Positions 44,595 to 54,211 of a stretch of DNA of 64,000 nt are shown in pieces. The notes under the pieces are model-generated. The model worked only from the letters and a program-made list of their open reading frames with translations. It searched no databases and was not told where the DNA came from. Position 1 is the stretch's first letter; every line of letters starts with the position of its first letter. The position numbers and the translations under genes were made by a program. This DNA comes from Maribacter sedimenticola (GTDB lineage: Bacteria; Bacteroidota; Bacteroidia; Flavobacteriales; Flavobacteriaceae): the NCBI RefSeq assembly GCF_900188415.1, contig NZ_FZNV01000003.1, positions 620,001 to 684,000 on the forward strand, read 5' to 3'.

Positions 44595-45185
44595 ATGGCG
44601 ACCACCAATAAATTAGAACTTGCCTTTCAGCTTTTTGACACCGCCAATGAACAAGATCCCAATACAGAAGTTTTTGAAGGCACTACTTACCCAAAAGAAG
44701 TACTTTATGGCCAAAGGATGACCAAACGCTTAAATGAATTTAATCCTAACGCATCTGAAGCGTTGCGCCTAACGGCCCGCTGCCAACATATTTGCAGGTG
44801 GGAAATTCCAAGAGAATCCTATGAAATGAACCGTGAAGGTTATTTAAGATGGAGGCAAGAGTTAAAAAAATTCCATGCCAATAAAGCGGCAACCCTATTA
44901 CATGAAGTGGGGTATGACCAAGAAACCATAGATAAGGTACGGTTTCTTCTGGAAAAAAAGCAACTAAAGAAAAATGAGGAAACCCAATGTTTGGAAGATG
45001 TAATATGCCTGGTATTCCTGGAATATTATTTTGAACCGTTCGCCTTAAAACATCCTGAGGACAAAACCATAGATATTCTACAGAAGACATGGCGTAAAAT
45101 GTCCGCAAAGGGACATGAGGCGGCATTGGCCTTGCCTTTATCATCATATTCCACCAATTTGATTACCAAGGCCTTGAGCGCCTAA
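44595..45185 (+). CDS. DUF4202 family protein of the nitrite operon
   Basis: This 196-residue, mostly helical cytoplasmic protein matches the DUF4202 family through ARCQHICRWEIPRESYEMNREGYLRWRQELKKFHA (about residues 60-95) and a later LEDVICLVFLEYYFEPFA. The pattern of His, Arg and Asp/Glu residues looks like a helical metal site similar to HD-type folds, but this is only an impression. It lies between nirD and the sensor kinase with gaps of 21 and 16 bases, so a role in nitrate assimilation is likely. No activity is known to me. Confidence 0.75.
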   Translation: MATTNKLELAFQLFDTANEQDPNTEVFEGTTYPKEVLYGQRMTKRLNEFNPNASEALRLTARCQHICRWEIPRESYEMNREGYLRWRQELKKFHANKAATLLHEVGYDQETIDKVRFLLEKKQLKKNEETQCLEDVICLVFLEYYFEPFALKHPEDKTIDILQKTWRKMSAKGHEAALALPLSSYSTNLITKALSA

Positions 45186-45201
45186 TACTAAATTTAATTT
45201 T

Positions 45202-47028
45202 ATGGCCAATGCAGGACACGAGATACCATTAGACACTGCTACATTTTTACGCATAAGAAAATGGTACCTCTTGGCTTTTGCCGCAATTGCATTGACAATT
45301 ATAATCGCCCAAATATTAATTCAGTTGCACCTAAAGGCACAATCCGGGGATTCTGAAGTTATCAATGTTGCCGGTAGACAACGTGCTTTTAGCCAAAAAC
45401 TGGTCAAGGAGGTCTTGCTTTTGAACAGGGCTACAAATATTGATGACAAACAAATGCTGTTGGCCGAAATTGACAAGACCCTAACCGTTTGGAAAACTTC
45501 ACATTCCGGACTTCATTTAGGTGACAAATCCTTTAATCTACCCTATGAGGACGATGAAAAGGTACAGGAACTTTTTTCCAAGCTAGATCCGCACCATACT
45601 AAAATGGTAAAGGCCCTGCAAGAAATCCTAGACCGATACGATTTACATGGGGACAATACCCAATTGTTTAAATCCAATGTGGAAATTTTACTGAACAATG
45701 AGCGGACTTTTTTGAATTTAATGGATCAAATTGTCAATGAATACGATTATAGAAGCAATGAGCAATTACAGAAATTAAAACAAAAGGAATATTGGTTGCT
45801 TGCTTTTTCGCTCTTGATTCTGCTGTTGGAAATCTATTTTATTTTTAGACCGTTGTCCATCCAGATTAAAAAGACCATTGGGCACCTTGTTGGCAGCCAA
45901 GAAGAATCCAAAAATCAACTTGCTAAAATTCAAAGCCTATATGATGAAAAAGAGCGTTCGCTAAAGGAATTGCAAGAACTTAATTTTGTTATAGACAATG
46001 CGGCCCTGTTTGCAAGTATACGCAAAGATGGCAGCGTAGTGTTCATCAGTAAAAAATTCCTGGCATTGCTTGGCCATACCCGATCTACCCTCAACAAGCC
46101 ATTTTCAGAGATTCTTACCATAGATGAAGGCCAACAAGCCTATCTTAAAGAGGTGCTGAAGGTAAATCGAAAAAATATAATCCGTAAAGAAGAGCTACAG
46201 GTGCGTACCGTTAACGGATCTACGGTATGGTTAGACATGTCCATTGTACCAATGCACCACTCATCGTTAGAGCAGGACATTTTGATCTTATGTTCGGATA
46301 TTACGGAACGTAAGGAAAACCAGTTAAAGGTAGCCGAACTGACCAAGCAAAACTTTGAGGAGCGCATACAACAGAAAAAAGCTCAGGCCAGCCAAATTGT
46401 AGAAGGGCAGGAAGAGGAACGCAAGCGTATTGCCAAGGATATTCATGATGGTATAGGACAAATGTTGACTGCCCTAAAGTTCAATATTGAATCCATAGAC
46501 TTGGAAAACAAGGAAAAAACAGGGGAGAAAATCGCATATTTAAAGGCACTTACATCAGACCTTATTAAAGGGGTAAGAACGGCTACTTTTAACCTTACAC
46601 CGCCTGAGCTAAGTGATCATGGCATATTTCCGGCCCTTCATAAAATGACTGCCGAATTATCCAAGCTTACGGGTAAGAATATCCTCTTTAAGAACAAGAC
46701 CGATAGTAATATCCGGTTTGATTCATTGGCAGAGACCAATATTTACAGGGTAACCCAAGAAGCGGTCAACAATGCCATAAAATATGCCGATGCCAATTAC
46801 ATTTTGGTTACCTTGAACTATACCCACCCCGTTCTAAGCGTTGTTATCGATGATGATGGTAACGGCTTTGATGATAGTATCCTTGGCCAATTGCCCAAAA
46901 ATAACAGTGAAGGGGGTATGGGCCTTTTCTTTATGAAAGAACGTATTGACTATATCAATGGCCGACTCTTTATCAATTCCGAGCCGGGAAAAGGTACAAG
47001 GGTCACCATAAACTACAAAACGGAATAA
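45202..47028 (+). CDS. NarX-like sensor histidine kinase with nitrate P-box
   Basis: This 608-residue inner-membrane kinase has helices at about residues 22-45 and 195-215 around a periplasmic helical domain of the PilJ/NarX type. It contains VINVAGRQRAFSQKL (about 53-67), a close match to the P-box by which NarX and NarQ bind nitrate. A PAS domain follows (about 265-385), then a HisKA_3 domain with ERKRIAKDIHDGIGQ and an HATPase domain with NIYRVTQEAVNNAIKYADA and GGMGLFFMKERI. HisKA_3 kinases pair with NarL/LuxR regulators; the one at 31665-32327 is the best candidate. The gene is inside the nirB operon, 16 bases after DUF4202. Confidence 0.9.
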   Translation: MANAGHEIPLDTATFLRIRKWYLLAFAAIALTIIIAQILIQLHLKAQSGDSEVINVAGRQRAFSQKLVKEVLLLNRATNIDDKQMLLAEIDKTLTVWKTSHSGLHLGDKSFNLPYEDDEKVQELFSKLDPHHTKMVKALQEILDRYDLHGDNTQLFKSNVEILLNNERTFLNLMDQIVNEYDYRSNEQLQKLKQKEYWLLAFSLLILLLEIYFIFRPLSIQIKKTIGHLVGSQEESKNQLAKIQSLYDEKERSLKELQELNFVIDNAALFASIRKDGSVVFISKKFLALLGHTRSTLNKPFSEILTIDEGQQAYLKEVLKVNRKNIIRKEELQVRTVNGSTVWLDMSIVPMHHSSLEQDILILCSDITERKENQLKVAELTKQNFEERIQQKKAQASQIVEGQEEERKRIAKDIHDGIGQMLTALKFNIESIDLENKEKTGEKIAYLKALTSDLIKGVRTATFNLTPPELSDHGIFPALHKMTAELSKLTGKNILFKNKTDSNIRFDSLAETNIYRVTQEAVNNAIKYADANYILVTLNYTHPVLSVVIDDDGNGFDDSILGQLPKNNSEGGMGLFFMKERIDYINGRLFINSEPGKGTRVTINYKTE

Positions 47029-47038
47029 TATATTACAC

Positions 47039-47623
47039 ATGGAACGCAATGAACTTTACCCGGTTTTCTTAAAAGTATCCAACCTACATATCCTTATCGT
47101 AGGCGGTGGTAATGTGGCCTTGGAGAAATTGACTTTTTTGTTAAAATCCAGCCCTAATGCACAAGTGGAAATGGTGTCGCCCATGTTCAGGGAAGAAACC
47201 ATTGCCTTGGCCAATGAGTTTAATATTAAAATGCATGTTGCGCCCTACGACCCTTCCTATTTAAAGGGGAAGCATATTGCCATTGCCACAACGGACAATG
47301 TGCCTGTAAACGAACAGGTTTATCATGATTGTCGAGAACGGCAAATACTGGTTAACGTAGCGGACAATCCGCCGTTTTGCGATTTTTATATGGGTGGCAT
47401 CGTAACCAAGGGCAATGTAAAAGTGGCTATTTCCACCAATGGCAAATCTCCGACAACGGCCAAAAGATTGCGCCAATTTTTTGAAGATGTTATCCCGGAA
47501 AATATAGACGACCTTGTTAAGAACCTCAACGAATTCAGAAAAACGATCAAAGGTGATTTTGAAGAAAAAGTGGAGACCTTGAACGAGTTTACCAAAGGGC
47601 TGGTCAACAAAAAGGAGAAATGA
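47039..47623 (+). CDS. Precorrin-2 dehydrogenase / sirohydrochlorin ferrochelatase
   Basis: This 194-residue protein equals the N-terminal half of CysG (Met8p-like). It should oxidise precorrin-2 with NAD and insert iron to make siroheme for NirB. The NAD site is ILIVGGGNVALEKLTFLL near residues 15-32, and NVADNPPFCDFYMGGIVTKGNVKVAISTNGKSPTTAKRLR is the family's active-site stretch. With CobA at 40677 the siroheme pathway is complete from uroporphyrinogen III. It is the last gene of the nirB operon, ten bases after the kinase. Confidence 0.92.
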   Translation: MERNELYPVFLKVSNLHILIVGGGNVALEKLTFLLKSSPNAQVEMVSPMFREETIALANEFNIKMHVAPYDPSYLKGKHIAIATTDNVPVNEQVYHDCRERQILVNVADNPPFCDFYMGGIVTKGNVKVAISTNGKSPTTAKRLRQFFEDVIPENIDDLVKNLNEFRKTIKGDFEEKVETLNEFTKGLVNKKEK

Positions 47624-47777
47624 TCTTCCACGAAATCAAATGTCAAAATGCGTTAAATTTTTGATGTAAACCTGTTTTAAGTATACGTATTGTTTTTTTA
47701 CATCGTTTAACTGTATAGCTTTATGCGAAAGCCAAACCGTCTATCGGTCGGGCTTAACAATAAACACAATGTATTAG

Positions 47778-48665
47778 GTGATCCGTATTCATTTTATAGT
47801 AAACCCTATTGCCGGTCATGGTAACGCTCCATTGACGAAAGAGGAATTACAGCCTTATTTCATTACCAATGTCCATGACCTTACGGTCAAAATATCGGAA
47901 TATAAGGCCCATGCTACCCAATTGGCACAAGAGTCCATTGCGGAACAGGCAGATATTATTGTGGCCTGCGGAGGAGATGGTACGATCAATGAAGTAGCCG
48001 CTTGCCTTATAGGCACCAACGTTGCCTTAGGTATTTTACCCATGGGGTCCGGCAACGGATTGGCCTCTAATTTAAAGATTCCGAAAAATCGTAGAAAGGC
48101 ACTCACGATCATACGCGAAAGGCATGAGGAATGCATGGATGTAGGCACCATAAACGGTCGATATTTTTTCAGCAATACGGGAGTTGGCTTTGATGCCAGT
48201 TTGATCAAGAATTATGAGTCTTCCGAAAAAAGGACCATCCTTGGTTATATTAGTGCATGTGTAACAACTTTCAGGGATATTAAAAAGAACCAGCCATTGT
48301 CCATTACGGTAAATGGGGAACAACCCATGATCAATCCGTTTATAATTCTTATTTCCAACTCCAATGAAATGGGCTACAAACTAAGTTTAACCCCAAAAGC
48401 ATCATTACAAGATGGTAAGTTGGATGTTTTGGTCATTAAAAAAATCAACCGTTTAAAAATGCTTTGGCTAGGGTTTTTGATTATTATCAGAAAAGTGCAC
48501 TGGCTCAAGGAGTCTACCAGTTTCCAGACCACCAAACTACAACTTACCCGTAATCACGAGTCCTTTTTTGATACCCAAATAGACGGGGAGCACCACGAAT
48601 TGGCAACCAATATCCTGGACATCGCCATTTTGGAAAAATCGCTGTGCGTGCTCACCGCAAAATAA
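47778..48665 (+). CDS. Diacylglycerol/lipid kinase (YegS/BmrU family)
   Basis: This 295-residue protein has the diacylglycerol kinase catalytic core: HFIVNPIAGHG at the start, CGGDGTINEVAACLIG (the GGDGT nucleotide loop, about residues 60-75) and LGILPMGSGNGLASNL. It phosphorylates a lipid hydroxyl with ATP at the inner membrane. The start codon is GTG at 47778; no in-frame ATG precedes the conserved region. A single TACGTAT lies at 47684-47690 upstream, but without a partner half-site, so I do not include it in the nitrate regulon. Confidence 0.85.
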   Translation: MIRIHFIVNPIAGHGNAPLTKEELQPYFITNVHDLTVKISEYKAHATQLAQESIAEQADIIVACGGDGTINEVAACLIGTNVALGILPMGSGNGLASNLKIPKNRRKALTIIRERHEECMDVGTINGRYFFSNTGVGFDASLIKNYESSEKRTILGYISACVTTFRDIKKNQPLSITVNGEQPMINPFIILISNSNEMGYKLSLTPKASLQDGKLDVLVIKKINRLKMLWLGFLIIIRKVHWLKESTSFQTTKLQLTRNHESFFDTQIDGEHHELATNILDIAILEKSLCVLTAK

Positions 48666-48692
48666 CATTCCTTAAATAGGAAACGGTTGCCT

Positions 48693-49247
48693 TTACCTGT
48701 CTTTACTAGCATGGTCTTTATTGTGACTACAACTATAATGGGCTATTTCCGCAGCATAGGCAGAAGCATCCGCCGCATCTTGTGCATCACGCATTAAACG
48801 CTGTGCCTTTCTTATATGAAATTGTAAGTTGCCCAAATTATTGGCCTTTGCGGCACTCTTGGCATTTTCAAAAGCCTCTGCGGCATAGTCCCGTGCATCT
48901 ATTGCATGACTTTCCGCATCGATCGTGTAGCTCATTGCCTCGTCCAGACCGCAACTTTCCGAGTCGTACTGTGCGTCAGAAACCAATATTACGGCTTCAT
49001 CGGCAGCGGTTACTGCCTGGCCCAATAACAACATGACCGTTTTACTATGGTTTTTTGCGGTGCTATAACGCGCATCAAATGCCGCTATTTCCGCGGAAGT
49101 CTTTAGGGAATCCGATAATTTACCAAACTGTACCATATACTTCTGTACATCGGAAATCTCACTTTTAAAAACTTCACATTGTGCTTGGGAAAAAAAGGCC
49201 ATACCCATGAACAGGGCTGTAGCCAAGTAGGTTTTGTTATGCTTCAT
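48693..49247 (-). CDS. Exported helical protein, unknown function
   Basis: This 184-residue protein has a signal peptide that ends near FFSQAQ and a mature part of alternating alanine-rich helices (DARDYAAEAFENAKSAAKANN, DAQDAADASAYAAEIAHYSC). Three or four cysteines (CEVF, SCGL, HYSC) may form disulfides. It looks like a periplasmic or surface helical bundle. I recognise no family. Confidence 0.6.
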   Translation of the reverse strand: MKHNKTYLATALFMGMAFFSQAQCEVFKSEISDVQKYMVQFGKLSDSLKTSAEIAAFDARYSTAKNHSKTVMLLLGQAVTAADEAVILVSDAQYDSESCGLDEAMSYTIDAESHAIDARDYAAEAFENAKSAAKANNLGNLQFHIRKAQRLMRDAQDAADASAYAAEIAHYSCSHNKDHASKDR

Positions 49248-49394
49248 ATTTGGGGAAACTTTATTTTAACTATGCTACTAACTGTTAAAATTCGCAAAAA
49301 GTATATTTTTTGGATGTACTGCACTAAAAAGATTCAATACTGCCTAGTAATGCTAATTGATTATTTTAGTGTTTCACAACCAAACACCACACAT

Positions 49395-49955
49395 ATGACT
49401 TTGTACCGCAAGAATCCCGGAACAGTAAAATTGGTCCTGTTGCTTTCTCTAAGCCTTATGTTCTTTACGACCTCTTTTCTTTGTGCGCAAAGCAATATGC
49501 CCGATGATTCCTATACCATTATTACAGAATCCTCTAAAGTTGGCCCGGAGAATCCCAGAAGAGGCCTTAGTCTGTTAAGAGGGTTAAAAAAACATTTTTA
49601 TGATAAAGGCAGTTATGAAAATATCGATGATTTCTCTGTTTACTATTCCGTTGTGGCTGCAGAGGCTGGAATTCATGCAAACGAAAAAAAATTCTCCACG
49701 ATATATAGGTTGTTCGGTGAGATAGGCGAGCATATTAAGCCGTTAATGTCCATGGATGACCAATATGCTGCTTATTATTACTTTTCCAAAGTGATGATCT
49801 TAATCTATAAGGCCCAGGAAAACAACACCGTAATTGTAGGAAATGCGAAGTATAGGGGCGAGATAAAAGCGTTGATTGAAGAAGTAAAACGATTTAACTT
49901 TAAGGAAAAAATTACCCAAAACTTAGTGACTAGCCACCTAGAACAGTATCTATAA
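49395..49955 (+). CDS. Exported protein, unknown function
   Basis: This protein of about 186 residues starts at the ATG at 49395 with a signal peptide (KLVLLLSLSLMFFTTSFLCAQS). The frame is open much further upstream, but that part overlaps the divergent gene and lacks coding character. The mature part is helical, with YSVVAAEAGIHANEKKFSTIYRLFGEIGEHI and AAYYYFSKVMILIYKAQ. No domain is recognised. It is divergent from the helical secreted protein at 48693. Confidence 0.55.
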   Translation: MTLYRKNPGTVKLVLLLSLSLMFFTTSFLCAQSNMPDDSYTIITESSKVGPENPRRGLSLLRGLKKHFYDKGSYENIDDFSVYYSVVAAEAGIHANEKKFSTIYRLFGEIGEHIKPLMSMDDQYAAYYYFSKVMILIYKAQENNTVIVGNAKYRGEIKALIEEVKRFNFKEKITQNLVTSHLEQYL

Positions 49956-50015
49956 CCACCATTTACAGGTTAACATCATAGATTCTTTATTGATCATGTA
50001 CGCACCACACAACCT

Positions 50016-51065
50016 ATGACCCAACATCAAATTACCTCTATTCTTAAAGCCTTTGACCTTACCGGTGACGAGTTTCAGTACACTCCTTTAACCGCGGGAC
50101 TAATCAATGATACCTTTTTAGTAACGGATGTGGAAAACCGTCAATTCATCCTTCAGAAAATAAATGAAAAGGTATTTAAGAATGTTGATGTCCTCATGCG
50201 CAATATTGGTCTTGCCCTGCCCCATTTATCTGCTCCGGCCTATGCAACGATTACTTTTATAAACAATAATAACGGGGAAAATTATATTAAGCATAATGGT
50301 GCTTTTTGGCGGATGATGACCTTTATCCCCAATAGTACCACCTATAATACTACAACTAATAACACCATTGCTTTTGAAGCGGGGCGCATCATAGGAAAAT
50401 TTCACAGCCTATTGGCCCCTGTCCCGAAAAATTTGTTCAAGGACACTTTACCTAAATTCCACAACCTTGACCATAGGACCAAAGCGTTTAAACAAGCCCT
50501 TGATGCCGCTGAACCGGGCAAATTGGTTATAGCCAAATATGCCATACAGCAAGCAACTATTTTTTTAAAGGAGCTAAATCATCTCAACGACCAGGAGTTA
50601 CCTGTGCGTATCTGTCATAACGACACCAAATTGAACAACATTCTATTTTCAAAAACTTCGGACAAGGCGCTGTGCCTCATTGACCTGGACACCTTAATGA
50701 AAGGCTATTTTTATTATGACTTTGGTGATGCTATAAGAACGGTGGTCAATACCGCTCCAGAAGATGAGAAAGAACATGACAACATCGTTTTCAATGAAAA
50801 TTTGTTCAATGCATTTATAGACGGACTGGCAACCCAACCACATTTGTTGACCAACGCGGAAAAGGAAAGTTTAGCGCTTGGAGCGGTTTTTATGCCCTTT
50901 TTACATGGCTTACGCGCATTGACCGATTATCTGAACAACAATATATATTATAAAGTAACCTATGAAAACCAAAATCTGGACCGCTGCCTAAGCTTGTTCA
51001 ACTTTGCGGAAAAAGCATTACAGCACAAAAACATAATGACCGACTATATTCTTAATAAACTATAA
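50016..51065 (+). CDS. APH-fold phosphotransferase, possibly N-acetylhexosamine kinase-like
   Basis: This 349-residue cytoplasmic kinase has the aminoglycoside phosphotransferase fold: LTAGLINDTFLVTDVENRQFILQKIN near the start (glycine loop and ATP-binding Lys), the catalytic Brenner motif VRICHNDTKLNNILF (about residues 203-217), and the metal-binding CLIDLDTLMKGYFYYDFGDAIR. Among Bacteroidota this pattern is closest to the kinases that phosphorylate N-acetylhexosamines, but the substrate cannot be decided. Antibiotic resistance is not suggested. It stands alone. Confidence 0.8.
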   Translation: MTQHQITSILKAFDLTGDEFQYTPLTAGLINDTFLVTDVENRQFILQKINEKVFKNVDVLMRNIGLALPHLSAPAYATITFINNNNGENYIKHNGAFWRMMTFIPNSTTYNTTTNNTIAFEAGRIIGKFHSLLAPVPKNLFKDTLPKFHNLDHRTKAFKQALDAAEPGKLVIAKYAIQQATIFLKELNHLNDQELPVRICHNDTKLNNILFSKTSDKALCLIDLDTLMKGYFYYDFGDAIRTVVNTAPEDEKEHDNIVFNENLFNAFIDGLATQPHLLTNAEKESLALGAVFMPFLHGLRALTDYLNNNIYYKVTYENQNLDRCLSLFNFAEKALQHKNIMTDYILNKL

Positions 51066-51075
51066 TACACGCAGA

Positions 51076-51774
51076 TTACGTTTTGTTTTTATGTCGCTTA
51101 TCATACCAAACATATCCGCCAAAGGCTAGTAAACTGACCAAAGACCCCCATAGCAAACCCATTTTAAGGTCATCTGTACTTTTGCCGAAAATAGCAATAA
51201 ATAGGGTTAAGGGAGCTATCCCCACCATGGTTGCACCTATAAATTTCCAATAGCCCATACGCAATAGTCCGCCCACAAAGCTAATGGCGTCATTGGACAA
51301 AAACGGATTAAAGCGGGTAATGATAACGGCCCAAAATCCGTAGTCCTCTAAAAAAGATTCCACCTTATCCTCAGATTTTTTGCCAATAATCTTGGTTACG
51401 ATACTGTCCCCAAAATAATTCCCTATAAAATATCCTACGGATGACGCCGCAAATACCGAAGCAAAAATAATGACACTCCCCCAAATAGGACCATAGGCCA
51501 ATATGGATACCACCATGAGCAGAATGGATGGGATTACCAAAAGGAACAATTGCACGATCATGGCCAAGACCAATACAATGGGTCCAAACCAACCAAAGCC
51601 GGCAACCCAATTCTTGATCTGTTCCTCATCGTCACTGGTAAGTACCCGCCAAGCTTCATCTAAAAATTCCTGTACGGAAGGAACCAAAAAATATGCGGCT
51701 ATAATTGCCACCAACAAAGCAATGGAACTATAGAGGGGCAACCTGCTCTTTTTGCTAGGGGAATCGTCTGACAT
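51076..51774 (-). CDS. TVP38/TMEM64 (DedA-like) membrane protein
   Basis: This 232-residue protein has five to six hydrophobic helices and the family motif FIGNYFGDSIVTKIIG with the later ITRFNPFLSNDAISFVGGLLRMGYWKFIGATMVGIAP, the SNARE-associated Golgi domain of DedA-like proteins. Relatives act in lipid flipping and membrane homeostasis. It follows the SdiA-regulated-like gene by two bases and is surely co-transcribed with it. Confidence 0.88.
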   Translation of the reverse strand: MSDDSPSKKSRLPLYSSIALLVAIIAAYFLVPSVQEFLDEAWRVLTSDDEEQIKNWVAGFGWFGPIVLVLAMIVQLFLLVIPSILLMVVSILAYGPIWGSVIIFASVFAASSVGYFIGNYFGDSIVTKIIGKKSEDKVESFLEDYGFWAVIITRFNPFLSNDAISFVGGLLRMGYWKFIGATMVGIAPLTLFIAIFGKSTDDLKMGLLWGSLVSLLAFGGYVWYDKRHKNKT

Positions 51775-51776
51775 CG

Positions 51777-52661
51777 TTAGGGTAATAATTTTAATTCGGT
51801 GATGGTACCTATACCGTCCTTTTTACCTTCGCTAGCAATATAAAGTGTTCCATCCGGATCAAAGGTAATTCCCTCTGGTTGTGGAAATATTCGTTTATCA
51901 AATTTATAGGCGTGTTGTGCGGCACCTTGCTTGTCCAAAATCAATAATTTAGGCTTGGAGCCTTCCAAGACATACATTTCCCCGGTTTGTGGATGTATGG
52001 CCATATCAGAAGGCCTAAAGGTTTTGTACAGTTTTTTTTCCCTAAAATTCTTTAACACCTCATCGCCCATATCAATCGTATAAATAGGCTTTGGGTCAAG
52101 CGTATTCGTCCTTAAGGAAAAGGCATATATACTTTTTACCCTATCCGTAGCGGCATCCTTATCCTTTGGAATAATAAGCAAGCGGTTATTTTGGGCATCA
52201 TACTCCAAACTTTCCATATTATTTTCAATATCAAAACCGGTATCAAAAGAAGTTACGGTTCTATCATGGTCTTGAAAATTCTTAACGATCGTTATGGTTC
52301 CGTTACTTTCCAACACATAGGCATCCTTATCGTGTACGGCCAATCCTTCATAATCACCGGCATGGCCAAATTTAATTTCTTGGGTTACCTTTTGCCGTTG
52401 AAGATCGTATAGAAAAATAATTCCGTCCTCATCTTGAACAGCGGCTATGGTATTATCCCTTAACCACGCAATTCCAGAAACTTCACGTAACTCAATTGGC
52501 AGTTCCCAACGCCCTGCAATTTCATATGTTACTTTTTTGGCACTATCATACGGTAACCAGTCCCTAAAGTTCATAAATAGAAACCCTATACTGATAATCA
52601 ATGCCGCCACGGTCCAGAATTGTATTCTTGCCATGCTGAAAGTGTTCGTATTTGTTTTCAT
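51777..52661 (-). CDS. SdiA-regulated-like (YjiK) beta-propeller protein
   Basis: This 294-residue protein has an N-terminal membrane anchor (about residues 14-30) and a beta-propeller exposed to the periplasm. The repeats with EVSGIAWLRDNTIAAVQDEDGIIFLYDL, NMESLEYDAQNNRLLIIPKDKD and RPSDMAIHPQTGEMYVLEGSKPKLLILD match the SdiA-regulated domain family. The role is unknown. It is the first gene of a pair with TVP38. The 225-base region upstream separates it from the sensor kinase gene. Confidence 0.8.
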   Translation of the reverse strand: MKTNTNTFSMARIQFWTVAALIISIGFLFMNFRDWLPYDSAKKVTYEIAGRWELPIELREVSGIAWLRDNTIAAVQDEDGIIFLYDLQRQKVTQEIKFGHAGDYEGLAVHDKDAYVLESNGTITIVKNFQDHDRTVTSFDTGFDIENNMESLEYDAQNNRLLIIPKDKDAATDRVKSIYAFSLRTNTLDPKPIYTIDMGDEVLKNFREKKLYKTFRPSDMAIHPQTGEMYVLEGSKPKLLILDKQGAAQHAYKFDKRIFPQPEGITFDPDGTLYIASEGKKDGIGTITELKLLP

Positions 52662-52886
52662 TGTTCCAATACTTTTAAAGGGTTATTAACCGGCAATCCA
52701 AAAGGAATATGAACCGGATACAAAACTTATATTAGTTGAACAAATTTGCCCAAACCTTTGTTTTTTCGCTCAAAACAATATCATATCCTTCAATTCCTTT
52801 TTGAAAGCACTTATAAAAATAAGCTCCAAAACTGGAAAGAAACAGGAATTTGCTTGTGTTTAACAACTTTAGGAGAACCTTAACGC

Positions 52887-54152
52887 TTAAGGAAAGGTAA
52901 GCGTAAACTCATGCCTGTCCGTAAAGGAATAGGTCAACGCAACATCATACTTATCTGCAATGGCCTTGGCAATGGAAAGTCCCAATCCTGTAGAACGACT
53001 ATCTGCAGAAGCTTTACGAAAGCGTTCAAAGAGACCGCCGGACTGCAATGCGGAGTTCTCCCCATAGTTCTGAATACGAATTTGGTTCTCCACAATCTCA
53101 ATATGTATGGGTTTTCCACCTTGCCCATGTACAATGGCATTTTTAATTAGATTGGTCATGAGCACCACGGCTAGGTCTGGGTTCATGGTATAGGTCAGTT
53201 TTTGATGGGCATCTACCTTAAGTTCTATGTCTTTATGGGTAGCAAAATCCGCAAAATCCTGCACCATCTTTTTCACCAGATCCGTAAAATCTATTCGTTC
53301 CGCATCAACATATTGCTTGTTGTCAATTTTGGAAAGCAGCAATAAGGATTTGTTCAAACGGGTCAACCTTGTCAAATTATCCAAAACACTTCCCACTTCC
53401 TGAGATTGTGCTATGCTCATTCCGTTCTTTTCCAACAGGAGCTCCAATTTATTGATTGCAATGGCCAAAGGTGTCTGTAATTCATGGGCCGCATTTTCTA
53501 TAAACTCCTTTTGGGCCAAATAACTATCCCTAGATTTTTCGGTAAGTCGCTCCACACTTTTGTTGAGCAGGTTAAACTCATCTATGGTCGTAGGTTCAGC
53601 GGTAATAGGGTCGTCTTTTTCAATACGGAAAGTTTTTAACCTGCCGATCAATCTATAAAAAGGCTTCCATATCCTTTTCATCACAATATTGTTCAGTACC
53701 AAAATACTTAGGATCAGCGCCAGGTACAGTCCAACCAAATAGATAAAAAGGTTTTCTATCTGGTCATCTTCCTCTACCATTGAGGTAATCAACTTTAGTT
53801 TATAATAGGAACCATCCTGTTCAAAAACACTTTCAAGAATACGCACGGGTTCATAATCTTCCTCGTTCTGCATGTACATCAAGGTATCTCTATAGCTGTC
53901 CTTGAACTTGGTTTCCTTATGGACTTGCGTTTTTTTAATGGTATAATTATTGACCCCAAATTCCGTATCGTTTAATAACTCTGGGTTATCATTGACTGCC
54001 TGTATGATAATTTCCTTTTGATTTTCCAATCCGTCGTCCAGACTATCATAGACCTCATCGATCATGGCCACATAGAATATTACGGCCCAGACCGAAATGA
54101 GTACGACCAGCAGGATGGCAAAATATTTTGTGGTATGGTTTAACAGTTTCAT
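52887..54152 (-). CDS. Sensor histidine kinase
   Basis: This 421-residue kinase has two membrane helices (about residues 11-31 and 133-155) around a 100-residue periplasmic sensor, a HAMP-like linker, a HisKA domain with the phospho-acceptor His in ENAAHELQTPLAIAINKLELLL, and an HATPase domain with NLIKNAIVHGQGG and STGLGLSIAKAIADKY. It is transcribed after the OmpR-type regulator (59-base gap). The signal is unknown; the PepSY-like exported protein on the other side may be a target or input. Confidence 0.9.
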   Translation of the reverse strand: MKLLNHTTKYFAILLVVLISVWAVIFYVAMIDEVYDSLDDGLENQKEIIIQAVNDNPELLNDTEFGVNNYTIKKTQVHKETKFKDSYRDTLMYMQNEEDYEPVRILESVFEQDGSYYKLKLITSMVEEDDQIENLFIYLVGLYLALILSILVLNNIVMKRIWKPFYRLIGRLKTFRIEKDDPITAEPTTIDEFNLLNKSVERLTEKSRDSYLAQKEFIENAAHELQTPLAIAINKLELLLEKNGMSIAQSQEVGSVLDNLTRLTRLNKSLLLLSKIDNKQYVDAERIDFTDLVKKMVQDFADFATHKDIELKVDAHQKLTYTMNPDLAVVLMTNLIKNAIVHGQGGKPIHIEIVENQIRIQNYGENSALQSGGLFERFRKASADSRSTGLGLSIAKAIADKYDVALTYSFTDRHEFTLTFP

Positions 54153-54211
54153 AGGCGTATCAGCACTTAAAAATAAGCATTACATTGGCGAACGGTAGAT
54201 ATGGTTTGCCG

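Noticed and set aside
47684..47690. TACGTAT before the lipid kinase gene
   Set aside because: Only one half-site is present without the partner at two bases, so it is not counted as a NarL-type site.
49179..49394. Upstream extension of the exported protein at 49395
   Set aside because: The added 72 residues overlap the start of the divergent gene and would bury the signal peptide in the middle of the protein.
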